A DNA stretch of 64,000 nt from NCBI GenBank assembly GCA_963169355.1, contig CAUJCR010000003.1, positions 1 through 64,000 on the forward strand, in the 5' to 3' direction. This document shows positions 37,232-49,207 of this stretch, piece after piece. The first letter of the stretch is position 1. The number at the start of each line of letters is the position of its first letter. The position numbers and the translations under genes are program-made. The notes under the pieces are model-generated. The model searched no databases. It was not told the DNA's origin and saw only the letters and a list, made by a program, of their open reading frames with translations. This stretch comes from Bacteroidota bacterium (GTDB taxonomy: Bacteria; Bacteroidota; Bacteroidia; B-17B0; Aurantibacillaceae).

Positions 37232-38737
37232 TTAAAAAGATTGCTGTTGTACCAAAACAGTGTTAGAGACTTTGTTTTCTAATAATTTAGGCAAATGTTG
37301 GTAGTTTTGCCACTCTTTATCTGTTAAAAACAAATACAAATAATCATCCGTGTTACTTATGCCGTTTCTATGAGTAGGAGCTAACCATTTTAAATCCCAA
37401 ATTATTCGATAAAAATTAGTGCTAGGTTCAAACAACCAGTTAACCCCTAATTGTATTTTTTTGTTTGGCTGCTCTTGCTGTTTTTGTTGTAACACCTGCA
37501 TAACTTGCTTGGTGCTCATATCGTATTTCCAATCTTTAAAATAATGCAAAGGTAAATTTACGCTTACATTAATAAGTAATAAAATGGCACCCAAAGCACT
37601 TAATGCAACCGAAACAAAAGAAGCAACGCGCTGATGTAAATATGCCAATAAAGCGCATAGATTTATCATAAACACTACATAATAAAATATAGCAAACCGA
37701 TGCAAATAATAATCGTTTCCAATAATATAGTGTTGTAATACACTTACCGAAACCATCCCAAACAATAGAAAAGAACTATAAAATAACACCATATGTTGTG
37801 TTATTAAAAAAACAGTTTTTTTAAATAGCATATATCCCGATATAATTAATCCTGTAATAAAAACTACAACCGACAAACTTTTTAATATCAATAATAATTC
37901 ATCAGAAACAGCCTGTTCATAAAACACATCGTAAATAATAGACCGAACTGTATCCATCATAAAACCCTCTTTGCCTCCAAAATCAAGTAAAGTAATTCCT
38001 GTTAAACGACGAATAGGTTCAAATAAAAAAACAACATAGCCTATAAAACACACAGCGCTTACTTTGTAAAAAGAAATTAGTTGCTGCCTTGTAAACTGTT
38101 TTTTTACAAAATAAAAATTAGTTAATAATATCAGGTTTAAAACAACAAACGAAACAACAAAATAATTAAGCATCGAAAAATTACTAAAGATAGCCAGCAA
38201 CACAGCAATATGATGGTAAATAAGAGGCTTGGAACTATATGTTTCTAAATATAAACTGATAAAATATACACTAGCCATTAAAAAACCAACGGATAATCCA
38301 TAACCTCTAGCAAGTATAAAAAAATCGAGCAAATAAGGATTTAATACCAAAAGTATATAGCAAGGCAATATTAATCTTGGACAAATTTTAAACAACCACA
38401 ACAATCCAAAAACACTATAAATAACAAATCCTAAAATAGAAGGTAATCGCAATGCTAATTCAGATTTACCAAATAACATTTCGCTATATTTCATTAAAAG
38501 AGAATTTAAAATATGATTGTTTAAATAAGGATGCTTAAAAGAAATGATGTCGAAAAATCCTTGGTGAACATAATGTGTATAGGTAAAAGCTTCGTCGTGT
38601 GTAAAAGAAGTTTTAGATGCTTTATAAATTAAAACACTTAAAATACCCAAAGCAACTAATACACTTAGTATAAAACTAGGATGCTTGTATTTAGATAAAA
38701 TTAAGGGCATAAGTAAAGTATTCAAAATTAAGGGCAA
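37232..38737 (-). CDS. Polytopic membrane protein (GT39/GT-C-like)
   Basis: Multiple TMs; SFTHDEAFTYTHYVHQGFF and SELALRLPSILGFVIYSVFGL. Confidence 0.75.
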   Translation of the reverse strand: MPLILNTLLMPLILSKYKHPSFILSVLVALGILSVLIYKASKTSFTHDEAFTYTHYVHQGFFDIISFKHPYLNNHILNSLLMKYSEMLFGKSELALRLPSILGFVIYSVFGLLWLFKICPRLILPCYILLVLNPYLLDFFILARGYGLSVGFLMASVYFISLYLETYSSKPLIYHHIAVLLAIFSNFSMLNYFVVSFVVLNLILLTNFYFVKKQFTRQQLISFYKVSAVCFIGYVVFLFEPIRRLTGITLLDFGGKEGFMMDTVRSIIYDVFYEQAVSDELLLILKSLSVVVFITGLIISGYMLFKKTVFLITQHMVLFYSSFLLFGMVSVSVLQHYIIGNDYYLHRFAIFYYVVFMINLCALLAYLHQRVASFVSVALSALGAILLLINVSVNLPLHYFKDWKYDMSTKQVMQVLQQKQQEQPNKKIQLGVNWLFEPSTNFYRIIWDLKWLAPTHRNGISNTDDYLYLFLTDKEWQNYQHLPKLLENKVSNTVLVQQQSF

Positions 38738-38862
38738 TAAAGTAAAAACAAAATGTTTTTTTATTTGAAAACAAAATGCTACAAATTATAGCACAGACCT
38801 GTTATTATTTATCGTTAATTTGTACTCAATATATTTTGTAGTTACTTATCTTATTTTGTTGT

Positions 38863-40401
38863 ATGCTAGTTAAAACTTATGGAAGTGCGGTGCATGGAAT
38901 TATGGCCACTTCAGTAACCGTAGAGGTTAATATTTCTCAAGGAATTAATTTTTATTTAGTTGGTTTACCCGATAGCGCAGTAAGAGAGAGTCATCAACGC
39001 ATTGATGCTGCCTTAAAGAATAATGGATTAAAAATTCCAGGTAAGCAAATTACCATTAATATGGCACCAGCCGATATTAGAAAAGAAGGTTCATCTTATG
39101 ATTTAACGATTGCAGTTGGCATATTAGCTGCCTCAGAACAGATTAAAAGCGATCGAGTTTCAGATTATGTTATAATGGGTGAGCTTTCATTAGATGGAGA
39201 ATTACGCCCCATAAAAGGTGTATTACCTATTGCCATTAAAGCAAAACAAGAAGGATTTAAAGGATTAATTGTACCCGAAGAAAATGCACGAGAGGCTGCC
39301 GTAGTTGAAGGACTGGAAGTATATGGTGTTTCAAAAATTAAACAAGTAATCGATTTTTTTAATGATGAATTGGTATTACAACAAACTACCATTGATATTG
39401 AACAAGAGTTTTTAAATAAGATAGACGATATAGAGTTTGATTTTGCAGAAGTAAAAGGACAAGAAAATATAAAACGAGCTTTAGAAATTGCAGCAGCCGG
39501 TGGACATAATGTGATATTAATTGGTCCGCCTGGCGCAGGTAAAACCATGCTTAGTAAGCGAATGCCTTCTATACTTCCGCCCCTTAGCATTGATGAGGCT
39601 CTTGAAACCACTAAAATTCATAGTGTGGCAGGAAAAACAAATAAAACCATGGGGCTTATTACAACTCGTCCTTTTAGAAGCCCTCACCACACCATATCTG
39701 ATGTGGCTTTGGTGGGAGGCGGTATGAATGCGCAACCGGGAGAAATTTCATTAGCGCACAACGGTGTTTTGTTTTTAGACGAATTGCCCGAGTTTAAACG
39801 AACTGCTTTAGAGGTTATGCGACAACCCTTAGAAGATCGTTTGGTTAGTATATCAAGAGCAAAATTTAGTGTTGAATATCCTGCCAGCTTTATGTTAATG
39901 GCAAGTATGAATCCTTGTCCGTGTGGATATTATAACCACCCCGAAAAAGATTGTGTATGCGCGCCTGGTGTTGTACAAAAATATTTGAATAAAATCTCAG
40001 GGCCATTATTAGATAGAATTGATTTACATGTTGAAGTAACACCTGTTCCGTTTAGCGAATTACATAAGTCTCAAAACAGTGAAACAAGCAAACAAATAAG
40101 AGAGCGGGTTATTAAAGCTAGACAAATTCAAACACTACGATATAAAAACACTGATGGTATTTATTGTAACGCCCAAATGCGGAGTAAAGATTTAAGATTA
40201 TACTGTTATTTAAACGAAGCAGGAAGCACCTTACTTAAAACCGCCATGGAGCGCTTGGGTTTATCAGCCAGGGCTTATGATAGAATATTAAAAGTGGCTC
40301 GTACCATTGCAGATTTGGATAATTCACAAAACATTGAAACAAATCATATAGCAGAAGCTATACAATATCGTAGCCTAGATAGAGATGGTTGGGCTGGATA
40401 A
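38863..40401 (+). CDS. YifB/ComM family Mg-chelatase-like AAA ATPase
   Basis: [64 protein letters not shown]. Confidence 0.95.
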   Translation: MLVKTYGSAVHGIMATSVTVEVNISQGINFYLVGLPDSAVRESHQRIDAALKNNGLKIPGKQITINMAPADIRKEGSSYDLTIAVGILAASEQIKSDRVSDYVIMGELSLDGELRPIKGVLPIAIKAKQEGFKGLIVPEENAREAAVVEGLEVYGVSKIKQVIDFFNDELVLQQTTIDIEQEFLNKIDDIEFDFAEVKGQENIKRALEIAAAGGHNVILIGPPGAGKTMLSKRMPSILPPLSIDEALETTKIHSVAGKTNKTMGLITTRPFRSPHHTISDVALVGGGMNAQPGEISLAHNGVLFLDELPEFKRTALEVMRQPLEDRLVSISRAKFSVEYPASFMLMASMNPCPCGYYNHPEKDCVCAPGVVQKYLNKISGPLLDRIDLHVEVTPVPFSELHKSQNSETSKQIRERVIKARQIQTLRYKNTDGIYCNAQMRSKDLRLYCYLNEAGSTLLKTAMERLGLSARAYDRILKVARTIADLDNSQNIETNHIAEAIQYRSLDRDGWAG

Positions 40402-40423
40402 CTAATAGAAAATATTTAAAAGC

Positions 40424-41053
40424 TTAATGACTTAAAATATATTTTAATTCATTTAAAATCATAGCTGTTGCTCCCCACACTATTTTGCCGTTAGCATCAA
40501 AATACGGTGTTTGAATTTTTAAGCCCTTGATGGGTTCTAAAGATGTGTGTTTAACGGTTTCTGGTAATAACAGTTTATCTAATTTCCATGGTATTAATGA
40601 GGCAACCTCTGTGTAATTAGGCTTAAAAACTGGTTTTTTTGGTAAATAGGCCACAAAGGGTGTTACAACAAATTTACTTACCGAAATTACTAAAGCACTC
40701 AACTCTCCAATAATTACAGGAGTTTCTATACAGCCAGTTTCTTCAAAAAATTCGCGTAAAGCTGTTGCGTTTAAATCTTTATCTCCTATCTCCGCTTTTC
40801 CTCCTGGAAATGCAATTTGACCACTATGATGACCATTATATGTAGAACGTTCGATTAATAAAACATGGCATTGATTGTATTCATCAGGAAATAACAATAC
40901 TAATACTGCACTTTGTTTATATTGTTCTGTTTGAGTAATGGCTACTTTTTCTCGATTTAAATGAGCCATTTGAAATTGAATTTGTTCTCCTGGTAGTGGT
41001 TGTTGTAACTTAATCTGTAATTCTTGTATTAATGATAAAAACATGATAAACAA
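40424..41053 (-). CDS. NUDIX hydrolase (CoA pyrophosphatase-like)
   Basis: GQIAFPGGKAEIGDKDLNATALREFFEETG. Confidence 0.92.
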   Translation of the reverse strand: MFIMFLSLIQELQIKLQQPLPGEQIQFQMAHLNREKVAITQTEQYKQSAVLVLLFPDEYNQCHVLLIERSTYNGHHSGQIAFPGGKAEIGDKDLNATALREFFEETGCIETPVIIGELSALVISVSKFVVTPFVAYLPKKPVFKPNYTEVASLIPWKLDKLLLPETVKHTSLEPIKGLKIQTPYFDANGKIVWGATAMILNELKYILSH

Positions 41054-41110
41054 AGATAATAGATATTCATAACTTTAAATTCCGTAAATTTGTGGCGCAA
41101 AATTTAAACC

Positions 41111-42316
41111 ATGAGCACAATACAACTAAACACTATTGAAGAGGCTATTGCTGATATAAAAGCAGGAAAAGTAATTATAGTGGTAGATGACGAAGACAGA
41201 GAAAACGAAGGTGATTTTTTAACCGCCGCTAGAAACATTACGCCCGAGGTGGTTAATTTTATGGCTACACACGGCAGAGGTTTAATTTGCACAGCTATTA
41301 CCGAAGAAAAAGCGAAAGAACTTAAATTAGACTTAATGGTTTCGTCTAATACAGCGCTTCACGAAACTGCTTTTACCGTTTCAATTGATTTACTTGGGCA
41401 TGGTTGCACCACTGGAATTTCGGCACAAGATAGAGCTAAAACTATTCAAGCATTAATTAACCCCGAAATGAAAGCAGCTGATTTTGGCAGACCAGGGCAT
41501 ATTTTTCCATTAATAGCTAAAACGGGTGGCGTTTTACGAAGAACAGGACACACCGAAGCCACTATAGATTTTGCTAAACTAGCAGGTTTTGAGCCTTGTG
41601 GTGCTTTAGTAGAAATTATGAACGAAGATGGCACCATGGCGCGCCTACCTGATTTAATAAAAGTTGCTAAACAATTTAATTTAAAAATTGTAAGTATAAA
41701 AGATTTAATCGCTTATCGTTTAGCTAAAGAAAGTATTGTTACTCGCCAAGTAGAGGTTAATATGCCTACTCAATTTGGTGATTTTAAATTAATAGATTAT
41801 AAAGTTGAAATAAATGGTGAAGAACATTTAGCCTTAGTAAAAGGCGAATGGCAACAAAATGAACCCGTTTTAGTTCGTGTACATTCATCTTGTGTAACTG
41901 GTGATATTTTTGGTTCGTGTCGTTGTGATTGTGGCCCACAATTACACAAAGCCATGGAAATGATTGAAAAAGAAGGAAAGGGCGTTATTGTGTACATGAA
42001 TCAAGAAGGTAGAGGAATTGGATTATTAAATAAATTAAAAGCATATAAACTTCAAGAAAAAGGATTAGATACTGTTGAGGCTAATGTAGAACTAGGTTTT
42101 AAGCCCGATGAGCGCGATTATGGCGTAGGTGCTCAAATTTTAAGAGATTTAGGCATTAGTAAAATGAAATTAATGAGTAATAATCCTGTAAAAAGAGTGG
42201 GTTTAATTGGTTATGGTTTAGAGGTTGTAGAAAACGTACCTATTATTATTCCATCTAACCCGCATAACGAAAAGTATATGCAAACCAAAAAAGAAAAAAT
42301 GGGACACCGATTTTAA
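41111..42316 (+). CDS. ribBA: Bifunctional DHBP synthase / GTP cyclohydrolase II
   Basis: [65 protein letters not shown]. Confidence 0.95.
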   Translation: MSTIQLNTIEEAIADIKAGKVIIVVDDEDRENEGDFLTAARNITPEVVNFMATHGRGLICTAITEEKAKELKLDLMVSSNTALHETAFTVSIDLLGHGCTTGISAQDRAKTIQALINPEMKAADFGRPGHIFPLIAKTGGVLRRTGHTEATIDFAKLAGFEPCGALVEIMNEDGTMARLPDLIKVAKQFNLKIVSIKDLIAYRLAKESIVTRQVEVNMPTQFGDFKLIDYKVEINGEEHLALVKGEWQQNEPVLVRVHSSCVTGDIFGSCRCDCGPQLHKAMEMIEKEGKGVIVYMNQEGRGIGLLNKLKAYKLQEKGLDTVEANVELGFKPDERDYGVGAQILRDLGISKMKLMSNNPVKRVGLIGYGLEVVENVPIIIPSNPHNEKYMQTKKEKMGHRF

Positions 42317-42327
42317 ACCCATACAAT

Positions 42328-43038
42328 ATGTCGTTTAATTTTCGTGAAGGAGAAATATTACTTATTAATAAACCATATACTTGGTCCTCTTTTCAAGCCG
42401 TTAATAAATTAAAACACGGACTAAAAAAACACCCTTCATTATTATTAGATGGTAAATACATTCATTTAAAAATTGGTCACGCTGGCACCCTCGATCCTTT
42501 AGCAACTGGATTATTAATTGTGTGTACAGGAAAAAAAACCAAAGAAATTTCTTCATTCCAAAATTTAAACAAAGAATATACAGGTACTTTTTATATTGGT
42601 GCTACTACACCCTGTTTTGATAAAGAAAAGGAAATTGATACTCACTACCCTACTTCGCATATTACCGAAGAACTTATAAAAGAAACGGCAAAAAAATTTA
42701 TTGGTATTCAACAACAAACGCCACCTTTATATAGCGCTGTTTTAGTAGATGGTACAAGAGCTTATGAATTTGCTAGGGAAGGAAAAGAAGTTGAATTAAA
42801 ATCGAGAGAAATAGAGATTAAAACATTTGATATTACAGATATTAAATTACCCTACGTTAGCTTTAAAATTACTTGTAGTAAAGGTACTTATATTCGCAGC
42901 ATTGCTCGAGATTTTGGAATGGCTTTAAATAGTGGCGCTTATTTAACAGAGTTGTGCCGAACTAAAATTGGTGAGTATTCATTAACACAAGCGCTTAGCC
43001 CACAGGTATTTTTAGATAATATGGCTTTTAACGATTAA
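42328..43038 (+). CDS. truB: tRNA pseudouridine(55) synthase
   Basis: GHAGTLDPLATGLLIVCTGKKTKEI; QQTPPLYSAVLVDGTRAYEFAREG. Confidence 0.95.
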   Translation: MSFNFREGEILLINKPYTWSSFQAVNKLKHGLKKHPSLLLDGKYIHLKIGHAGTLDPLATGLLIVCTGKKTKEISSFQNLNKEYTGTFYIGATTPCFDKEKEIDTHYPTSHITEELIKETAKKFIGIQQQTPPLYSAVLVDGTRAYEFAREGKEVELKSREIEIKTFDITDIKLPYVSFKITCSKGTYIRSIARDFGMALNSGAYLTELCRTKIGEYSLTQALSPQVFLDNMAFND

Positions 43039-43103
43039 AATTTTATCATAAAAATTCAAAAAAAATCCAATTTGTAAATTTAATACAATAAATTTGCACC
43101 TAA

Positions 43104-43424
43104 ATGAATTTAAACCCTAAATATTATCTAATCATAAAATCATTTTTGATTAGTGTATTTGTTTTGGGAATTTTTTCAGCTACTGCTTTACAATACATTC
43201 AATCACAAGAATCGTCTATTGCTATATTATTTAACAATGATGGAATGATTCAAAAAGATAATGGGGTCATCTCATATGAAATAGAAGAAACGGATTCTGC
43301 AATTAATTATATTGTTATACAGGTAATTCAACCTATTGAACAGTTAGATTTTGAAAATAAAAAATACAACCTTCCAATTATTTTAAACTCAAAAACCTCT
43401 CCGCCTCCTAAGCAAACTTGTTAA
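43104..43424 (+). CDS. Hypothetical small membrane-anchored protein
   Basis: 106 aa, one N-terminal TM; intergenic between truB and an efflux operon. Confidence 0.5.
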   Translation: MNLNPKYYLIIKSFLISVFVLGIFSATALQYIQSQESSIAILFNNDGMIQKDNGVISYEIEETDSAINYIVIQVIQPIEQLDFENKKYNLPIILNSKTSPPPKQTC

Positions 43425-43469
43425 TCCATTTTATTGGAGGTTTTTTAAAGTTTATCAAAGCACAATCTT

Positions 43470-44618
43470 GTGCGTTATTTTAAAATTAATTTTATCGTGA
43501 AAACATCTTTAATTGCATTAAGCACTAGTATATTTTTTTTAACTGCTTGTAACAACACTAACACTACCATTAAGGAAAAAGAAACTTTTCCCACTACAAC
43601 TGTAATTAGCATTGATACCTCTACGTTTCTTGATTACGTTTCTGAAATACATGCCATTCAAAATGTAGAAGTAAGAGCTCGTGTGAGTGGTTATTTAGAG
43701 AAAATTCATATCGACGAAGGCGCCTCTGTGTCAGAGGGACAAGTATTGTTTTCTATAAACAACAGAGAATACGCTGAAGAATTAGCAAAAGCAAAAGCAT
43801 TATATAAAAGTGCCATTGCAGAAGTGGACGCTGCCACACTCGAATTAAACAATGTGCAAGAATTAGCTAATAAAAAAATAGTTTCTACCACAGAAGTAGC
43901 TTTAGCTAAAAATAAACTCGAAGCTCAAAAAGCCAAAATGGATGAAGCCTTAGCACACCAAGCTTATGTACAAATTAAACTTAACAATACCGAAATTAAA
44001 GCGCCATTTACTGGTGTAATAAATAGAATACCTCACAAAATTGGAAGTTTAATAGAAGAAGGCACATTACTTACTAGTATTTCTCAAAACGACGAAGTAT
44101 TTGCATATTTTGATGTGTCTGAAAAAGAATATCTTAATTATGCTAAGAATTTAAAATCAGATAGTACAACATCTAAATACGTTACTCTAATCTTAGCAGA
44201 CGGTAGCGAGCACAATCAAATTGGGATTATCGAAACTGTAGAGGGCATTATTGATGAACAAACAGGGAATATTGCGTTTAGAGCGCGTTTTAAAAATCCT
44301 GGAAAAATCATAAAACATGGTGCAAGTGGTAGGGTTCGATTAAGAAAAAAATTTGAAGATGTGCTGGTAGTTCCTCAAAAAGCAACATTTGAAATACAAG
44401 ATAAATTATATGTATATGTTATTGATAAAAACGATAAAATACAAATTCGAAATATCGAAACCCTTGCTAGATTACCACATTTATTTCTTATTAAAAAAGG
44501 CATACAGGCTGGCGAACATATTTTATACGAAGGTATTCAGAATGTAAAAGTTGATATGGAAATTACGCCTCAAACAATTAATATGCGACAAATTATTAAA
44601 GAATTAGCAGGTAAATAA
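43470..44618 (+). CDS. RND periplasmic adaptor (AcrA-like lipoprotein)
   Basis: LTACNN lipobox; VRARVSGYLEKIHIDEGASVSEGQVLFSIN; EIKAPFTGVINRIPHKIGSLIEEG. Confidence 0.93.
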   Translation: MRYFKINFIVKTSLIALSTSIFFLTACNNTNTTIKEKETFPTTTVISIDTSTFLDYVSEIHAIQNVEVRARVSGYLEKIHIDEGASVSEGQVLFSINNREYAEELAKAKALYKSAIAEVDAATLELNNVQELANKKIVSTTEVALAKNKLEAQKAKMDEALAHQAYVQIKLNNTEIKAPFTGVINRIPHKIGSLIEEGTLLTSISQNDEVFAYFDVSEKEYLNYAKNLKSDSTTSKYVTLILADGSEHNQIGIIETVEGIIDEQTGNIAFRARFKNPGKIIKHGASGRVRLRKKFEDVLVVPQKATFEIQDKLYVYVIDKNDKIQIRNIETLARLPHLFLIKKGIQAGEHILYEGIQNVKVDMEITPQTINMRQIIKELAGK

Positions 44619-44624
44619 AATATT

Positions 44625-47600
44625 ATGTTTAAAAAATTCATACAACGCCCCATTCTCTCACTTGTAATATCTTTGTTTATTACACTATTAGGACTATTGG
44701 CTGTTTTTCAATTACCAATTACTCAATATCCTGATATTGCACCTCCCGCAGTAAACGTAACCACTAAATACACAGGTGCAAATGCCGAAGTGTGTTCTAA
44801 AGCTGTTGTAATTCCTTTAGAACGAGCAATCAATGGCGTTCCTGGAATGGATTACATGACCTCGGTTTCTGGAAATGATGGTACAAGTATTATACAAGTA
44901 TATTTTAAAATAGGAACAAATCCTGATTTAGCAGCAGTAAACGTACAAAACCGCGTAGCCACTGTATTAGACGAGTTGCCTGAAGAGGTTATCAAAGCAG
45001 GTGTATCTACCGAAAAAGAAGTAAACAGTATGTTGCTTTATTTAAACTTACTAAGTAGTGATACCACTATTGATGAAAAATTTATTTACAATTTTGCCGA
45101 TATAAATGTTTTAGCTGAGCTTAAACGTATTGATGGAGTTGGATTTGCTGATATCATGGGGCAAAGAGAATATGCTATGCGTGTGTGGCTTAAACCATCA
45201 AAACTAGATGCTTATGAAATATCTGCAGAAGAAATAATTACTCAATTAAGGGCTCAAAATGTAGAGGCGGCTCCTGGTAAAATTGGCGAAAGCTCAGGTA
45301 GAAAATCACAATCACTACAATATGTGTTACGATACACCGGAAAATTAACACAAAAAGAACAATATGAAAACATTGTTATAAAAACAACCCCAACCGGTGA
45401 AATGCTGCGCTTAAAAGATGTGGCTGATATCGAATTTGGTTCGTTAGATTATGATGTGCTTTCAAAAGAAAATGGTCAGCCTTCGGCGGCTATTGTTTTA
45501 AAACAACGACCAGGATCTAACGCCAGCCAAGTTATTAAAAACATTAAAGCTAGAATGGAATTTCTTAAAGAAACTTCTTTTCCTCCTGGGATGGATTACA
45601 CCATCAGTTATGATGTGTCTCGATTTTTAGATGCCTCAATACACGAAGTAATTAAAACATTAATTGAAGCTTTTTTATTAGTAGCATTAGTTGTATTTAT
45701 CTTTCTTCAAGATTGGCGTTCCACACTCATACCTGTTTTAGCGGTGCCAGTATCGCTCATAGGTACCTTTGCGTTTATGCAATTATTTGGTTTTTCTATT
45801 AACCTACTTACTTTATTTGCGCTTGTTTTAGCTATTGGTATTGTAGTGGATAATGCTATTGTGGTGGTAGAAGCTGTTCATGCCAAGATGGAAGAACATA
45901 ATTCAGATCCAAAAACAGCCAGTATGCAAGCCATGGGAGAAATAGGCGGGGCAATCATTGCAATTACTTTAGTTATGTCTGCTGTTTTTATTCCTGTTGC
46001 ATTTTTAAGTGGCCCAGTAGGTGTATTTTACCGACAATTTTCTATTACAATGGCTATTTCTATTATCATCTCTGGAGTTAATGCCCTAACCTTAACTCCT
46101 GCATTGTGTGCCATTATTTTAAAAAACCCTCATCATCACGCTAAGCCAAATAATTTATTAAGCAAGTTCTTCGATAAATTTAATTACTACTACTTGTCAA
46201 TTTCCGAAAAATACAGAAACATTTTAGGCTTATTTATAAATAGACGTACTGTTACCTTAGCTGTATTGGTGGTGTTTTGTATTTTAACTTGGGGTGTTGC
46301 AAAAATATTACCTACTGGTTTCATTCCTTCCGAAGATCAAGGAACTATTTATGCGAATGTTACTACGCCTGTTGGTGCTACCCTAGAAAGAACAGAAGCG
46401 GTAATGTTTGAAATAGATGAAGTTGCAAAAACCATCGAAGAAATTGAGTCAACATCAACGTTAGCTGGTTTTAGTATGATGACAGATGGTTCTGGGGCAT
46501 CTTTTGGAATGAGCACTATTAGTTTAAAAGCTTGGAAAGATAGAAACAAAACAGCTGATGAAATTATTACGCTTCTTGAAGAAAAAACAAAACATATTAA
46601 AGATGCCGAGATACAATTCTTTCCTCCTCCTGCGGTTCCTGGGTTTGGTAACGCTAGTGGATTTGAACTACGTTTGTTAGATAAAACAGGTTCGGGTAAT
46701 TTACAACAAACCTACGATGTAACTCTAAAATTTATTGAAGAGGTAAAAAAGCGAAAAGAAATAAAAGACATTTTTACAAGCTTTAATCCTACATTTCCAC
46801 AATACTTAATTCACATAGATCAAGATGTGGCTTCAAAAAAAGGTATATCAGTAGATAATGCCATGAGTAATTTACAAACACTGATGGGAAGTTTTTACGC
46901 AACTAATTTTATTCGGTTTGGACAAATGTATAAAGTAATGCTGCAAGCCGACCCAAAGTATAGAGCACAACCAGAAGATATATTAAAACTGCGAGTTAAA
47001 AATAAAGACGGAGAAATGGTTCCATATTCTTTATTCAGTAAAATTGAAAGAATATATGGTCCCGAACAACTAACCCGCTATAACATGTACACTTCGGCGA
47101 TGTTGAATGGAGAGGCGGCAGATGGATATAGTAGTGGTGATGCTATTAAGGCCATTGAAGAAGTAGCAAAAAGCACATTACCTCGTGGTTATAGTTATGA
47201 TTGGTCGGGAATGACACGCGAAGAAATAGCATCTGGAAATCAGGTTATATTTATTTTTTCTATTTGTTTAATTTTTGTGTATTTACTTTTATCCGCTCAA
47301 TATGAAAGTTTCTTATTACCGCTTCCTGTTCTTTTATCATTACCTGTGGGTATTTTTGGTTCCTTATTTTTGTTATGGATTTTAGGTTTAGAGAATAATA
47401 TTTATGCGCAAGTAGCCATGGTAATGCTTATTGGTTTACTTGGTAAAAACGCTATCTTAATTGTTGAATACGCAATAATAAAACAAAAACAAGGTTTAAG
47501 TGCCATAGAAGCCGCTAAAGAAGGAGCGATGGCTCGTTTAAGACCAATTTTAATGACCTCGTTTGCTTTTATTGCAGGTTTAATTCCTTTAATGATGGCT

Positions 47601-47744
47601 TCTGGAGCTGGTGCCATTGGAAACAAAACCATTGGAACAGCAGCGGCAGGCGGTATGTTATTCGGAACCATTTTCGGGGTGCTCATAATTCCTGGTCTCT
47701 ATGTTATGTTTGCAAAAAACAAACCCAAACATAAAAAACATTAA
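44625..47744 (+). CDS. RND multidrug permease (AcrB/HAE1 family)
   Basis: FKKFIQRPILSLVISLFITLLG, ITQYPDIAPPAVNVTTKYTGANAE, GIVVDNAIVVVEAVH. Confidence 0.95.
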   Translation: MFKKFIQRPILSLVISLFITLLGLLAVFQLPITQYPDIAPPAVNVTTKYTGANAEVCSKAVVIPLERAINGVPGMDYMTSVSGNDGTSIIQVYFKIGTNPDLAAVNVQNRVATVLDELPEEVIKAGVSTEKEVNSMLLYLNLLSSDTTIDEKFIYNFADINVLAELKRIDGVGFADIMGQREYAMRVWLKPSKLDAYEISAEEIITQLRAQNVEAAPGKIGESSGRKSQSLQYVLRYTGKLTQKEQYENIVIKTTPTGEMLRLKDVADIEFGSLDYDVLSKENGQPSAAIVLKQRPGSNASQVIKNIKARMEFLKETSFPPGMDYTISYDVSRFLDASIHEVIKTLIEAFLLVALVVFIFLQDWRSTLIPVLAVPVSLIGTFAFMQLFGFSINLLTLFALVLAIGIVVDNAIVVVEAVHAKMEEHNSDPKTASMQAMGEIGGAIIAITLVMSAVFIPVAFLSGPVGVFYRQFSITMAISIIISGVNALTLTPALCAIILKNPHHHAKPNNLLSKFFDKFNYYYLSISEKYRNILGLFINRRTVTLAVLVVFCILTWGVAKILPTGFIPSEDQGTIYANVTTPVGATLERTEAVMFEIDEVAKTIEEIESTSTLAGFSMMTDGSGASFGMSTISLKAWKDRNKTADEIITLLEEKTKHIKDAEIQFFPPPAVPGFGNASGFELRLLDKTGSGNLQQTYDVTLKFIEEVKKRKEIKDIFTSFNPTFPQYLIHIDQDVASKKGISVDNAMSNLQTLMGSFYATNFIRFGQMYKVMLQADPKYRAQPEDILKLRVKNKDGEMVPYSLFSKIERIYGPEQLTRYNMYTSAMLNGEAADGYSSGDAIKAIEEVAKSTLPRGYSYDWSGMTREEIASGNQVIFIFSICLIFVYLLLSAQYESFLLPLPVLLSLPVGIFGSLFLLWILGLENNIYAQVAMVMLIGLLGKNAILIVEYAIIKQKQGLSAIEAAKEGAMARLRPILMTSFAFIAGLIPLMMASGAGAIGNKTIGTAAAGGMLFGTIFGVLIIPGLYVMFAKNKPKHKKH

Positions 47745-47765
47745 TAAACTTTATAGTAATTAAAC

Positions 47766-49205
47766 ATGGTTAAAATAAAAATATATTTTTCATTCATTAG
47801 TTTGCTTATTATTCTTTCGTCGTGTAAAAGCACCCAATTACAAACAGAAACCGTTCACAACAAAATTCCAAAAACATTTCATTCGGCGTCTGACTCAACA
47901 TCTAAACCAATTATTAAATGGAAAGAACTTTATTTTGATCCTTATTTAATTGCTTTAATCGATAGTGCGCTTATACATAATTTTGATTTAAAATTAGCCC
48001 TTCAAAAAATAGAACTTTCAAAAGCAAGTTTAAAATCAAATAAAGGTATTAGGTTGCCAGAATTAGGGGCAACAGCTTCTGCTAGCCAACGTAAGTTTGG
48101 TGATTATACAATGGATGGTGTTGGAAATTATGATTCTAATTTATCTCCCAACTTAAACGACAAACAAAAAATACCAAACCCCTACCCTGACTACGTTGTA
48201 GGATTTCAAACATCTTGGGAAATTGATTTGTGGGGAAAATTAAAAAACAAAAAGAAATCAGCGGCTAATCAGTTTATTGCTTCACAATACGGAAAGGATT
48301 TAATAACTACGCAATTAATAGCTGAAATTGCTAGCTCTTATTTTGAATTACTTGCTTTAGATAAAGAAATACAAATTTTAAATGACAATATTAATTTACA
48401 ACAAGCTGCTTTAGAACTTGTGATGGCACAAAAAGAAGTGGGCAGAGCTAATGAATTAGGTGTAAGCATGATGAAAGCTCAATTATTAAACTCAAAAGTA
48501 TTTCACACCAAGGTTGAGCAAGAAATTATAAATATCGAAAGTCATTTGAATTATTTATGTGGCACTTATCCTAAAAGCATTTCGCGCGATACGGCATTTC
48601 TAGCTAAGAACATTCAAAAAATTATTGAAACAGGTGTGCCTAGCGATTTATTAAAAAACAGACCCGACATAAAACAAGCTGAATATACTTTAAAAGCTGC
48701 TAATGCCGATGTAAAATCAGCACAAGCCGCCTTTTACCCCGCTTTAAATATTAATGCAAATTTAGGATTACAGGCGTTTAATTCATTATTATTACTAGAA
48801 ACACCTGCTTCGTTAGCTTATGGTGTTTTTGGTGGATTAACAGCGCCTTTATTAAATCGTAGAAAAATTAAAGCTGAATTAATGCTAAGTAAAGCCGAAC
48901 AAAAACAGGCCTATATAAATTATGAAAAAACAATAAATACCAGTTTTAAAGAAGTTTTTGTTTCGGTAAATAATATCAAAAACAGTCAATCAATGTTATT
49001 ATTAAAAAATGAAGAATCTCAAATTTTAAAAGAAAGTATTAGTACCGCACAAGACTTATTTAGAGCCGGTAGAGCTAATTACTTAGAAATTATAACGGCT
49101 CAAAAAAACGCATTACAATCTCAAATAGAACTTATTGATTTATACAAACGCCAAAACCTAGCACTTATTAATCTTTATAAATCAATAGGTGGTGGCTGGC
49201 AATAA
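47766..49205 (+). CDS. NodT-family outer membrane factor lipoprotein
   Basis: LSSCKS lipobox; VGFQTSWEIDLWGKLKNKKKSAANQF; GVPSDLLKNRPDIKQAEYTLKAANADVKSAQAAFYPALNI. Confidence 0.93.
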   Translation: MVKIKIYFSFISLLIILSSCKSTQLQTETVHNKIPKTFHSASDSTSKPIIKWKELYFDPYLIALIDSALIHNFDLKLALQKIELSKASLKSNKGIRLPELGATASASQRKFGDYTMDGVGNYDSNLSPNLNDKQKIPNPYPDYVVGFQTSWEIDLWGKLKNKKKSAANQFIASQYGKDLITTQLIAEIASSYFELLALDKEIQILNDNINLQQAALELVMAQKEVGRANELGVSMMKAQLLNSKVFHTKVEQEIINIESHLNYLCGTYPKSISRDTAFLAKNIQKIIETGVPSDLLKNRPDIKQAEYTLKAANADVKSAQAAFYPALNINANLGLQAFNSLLLLETPASLAYGVFGGLTAPLLNRRKIKAELMLSKAEQKQAYINYEKTINTSFKEVFVSVNNIKNSQSMLLLKNEESQILKESISTAQDLFRAGRANYLEIITAQKNALQSQIELIDLYKRQNLALINLYKSIGGGWQ

Positions 49206-49207
49206 AA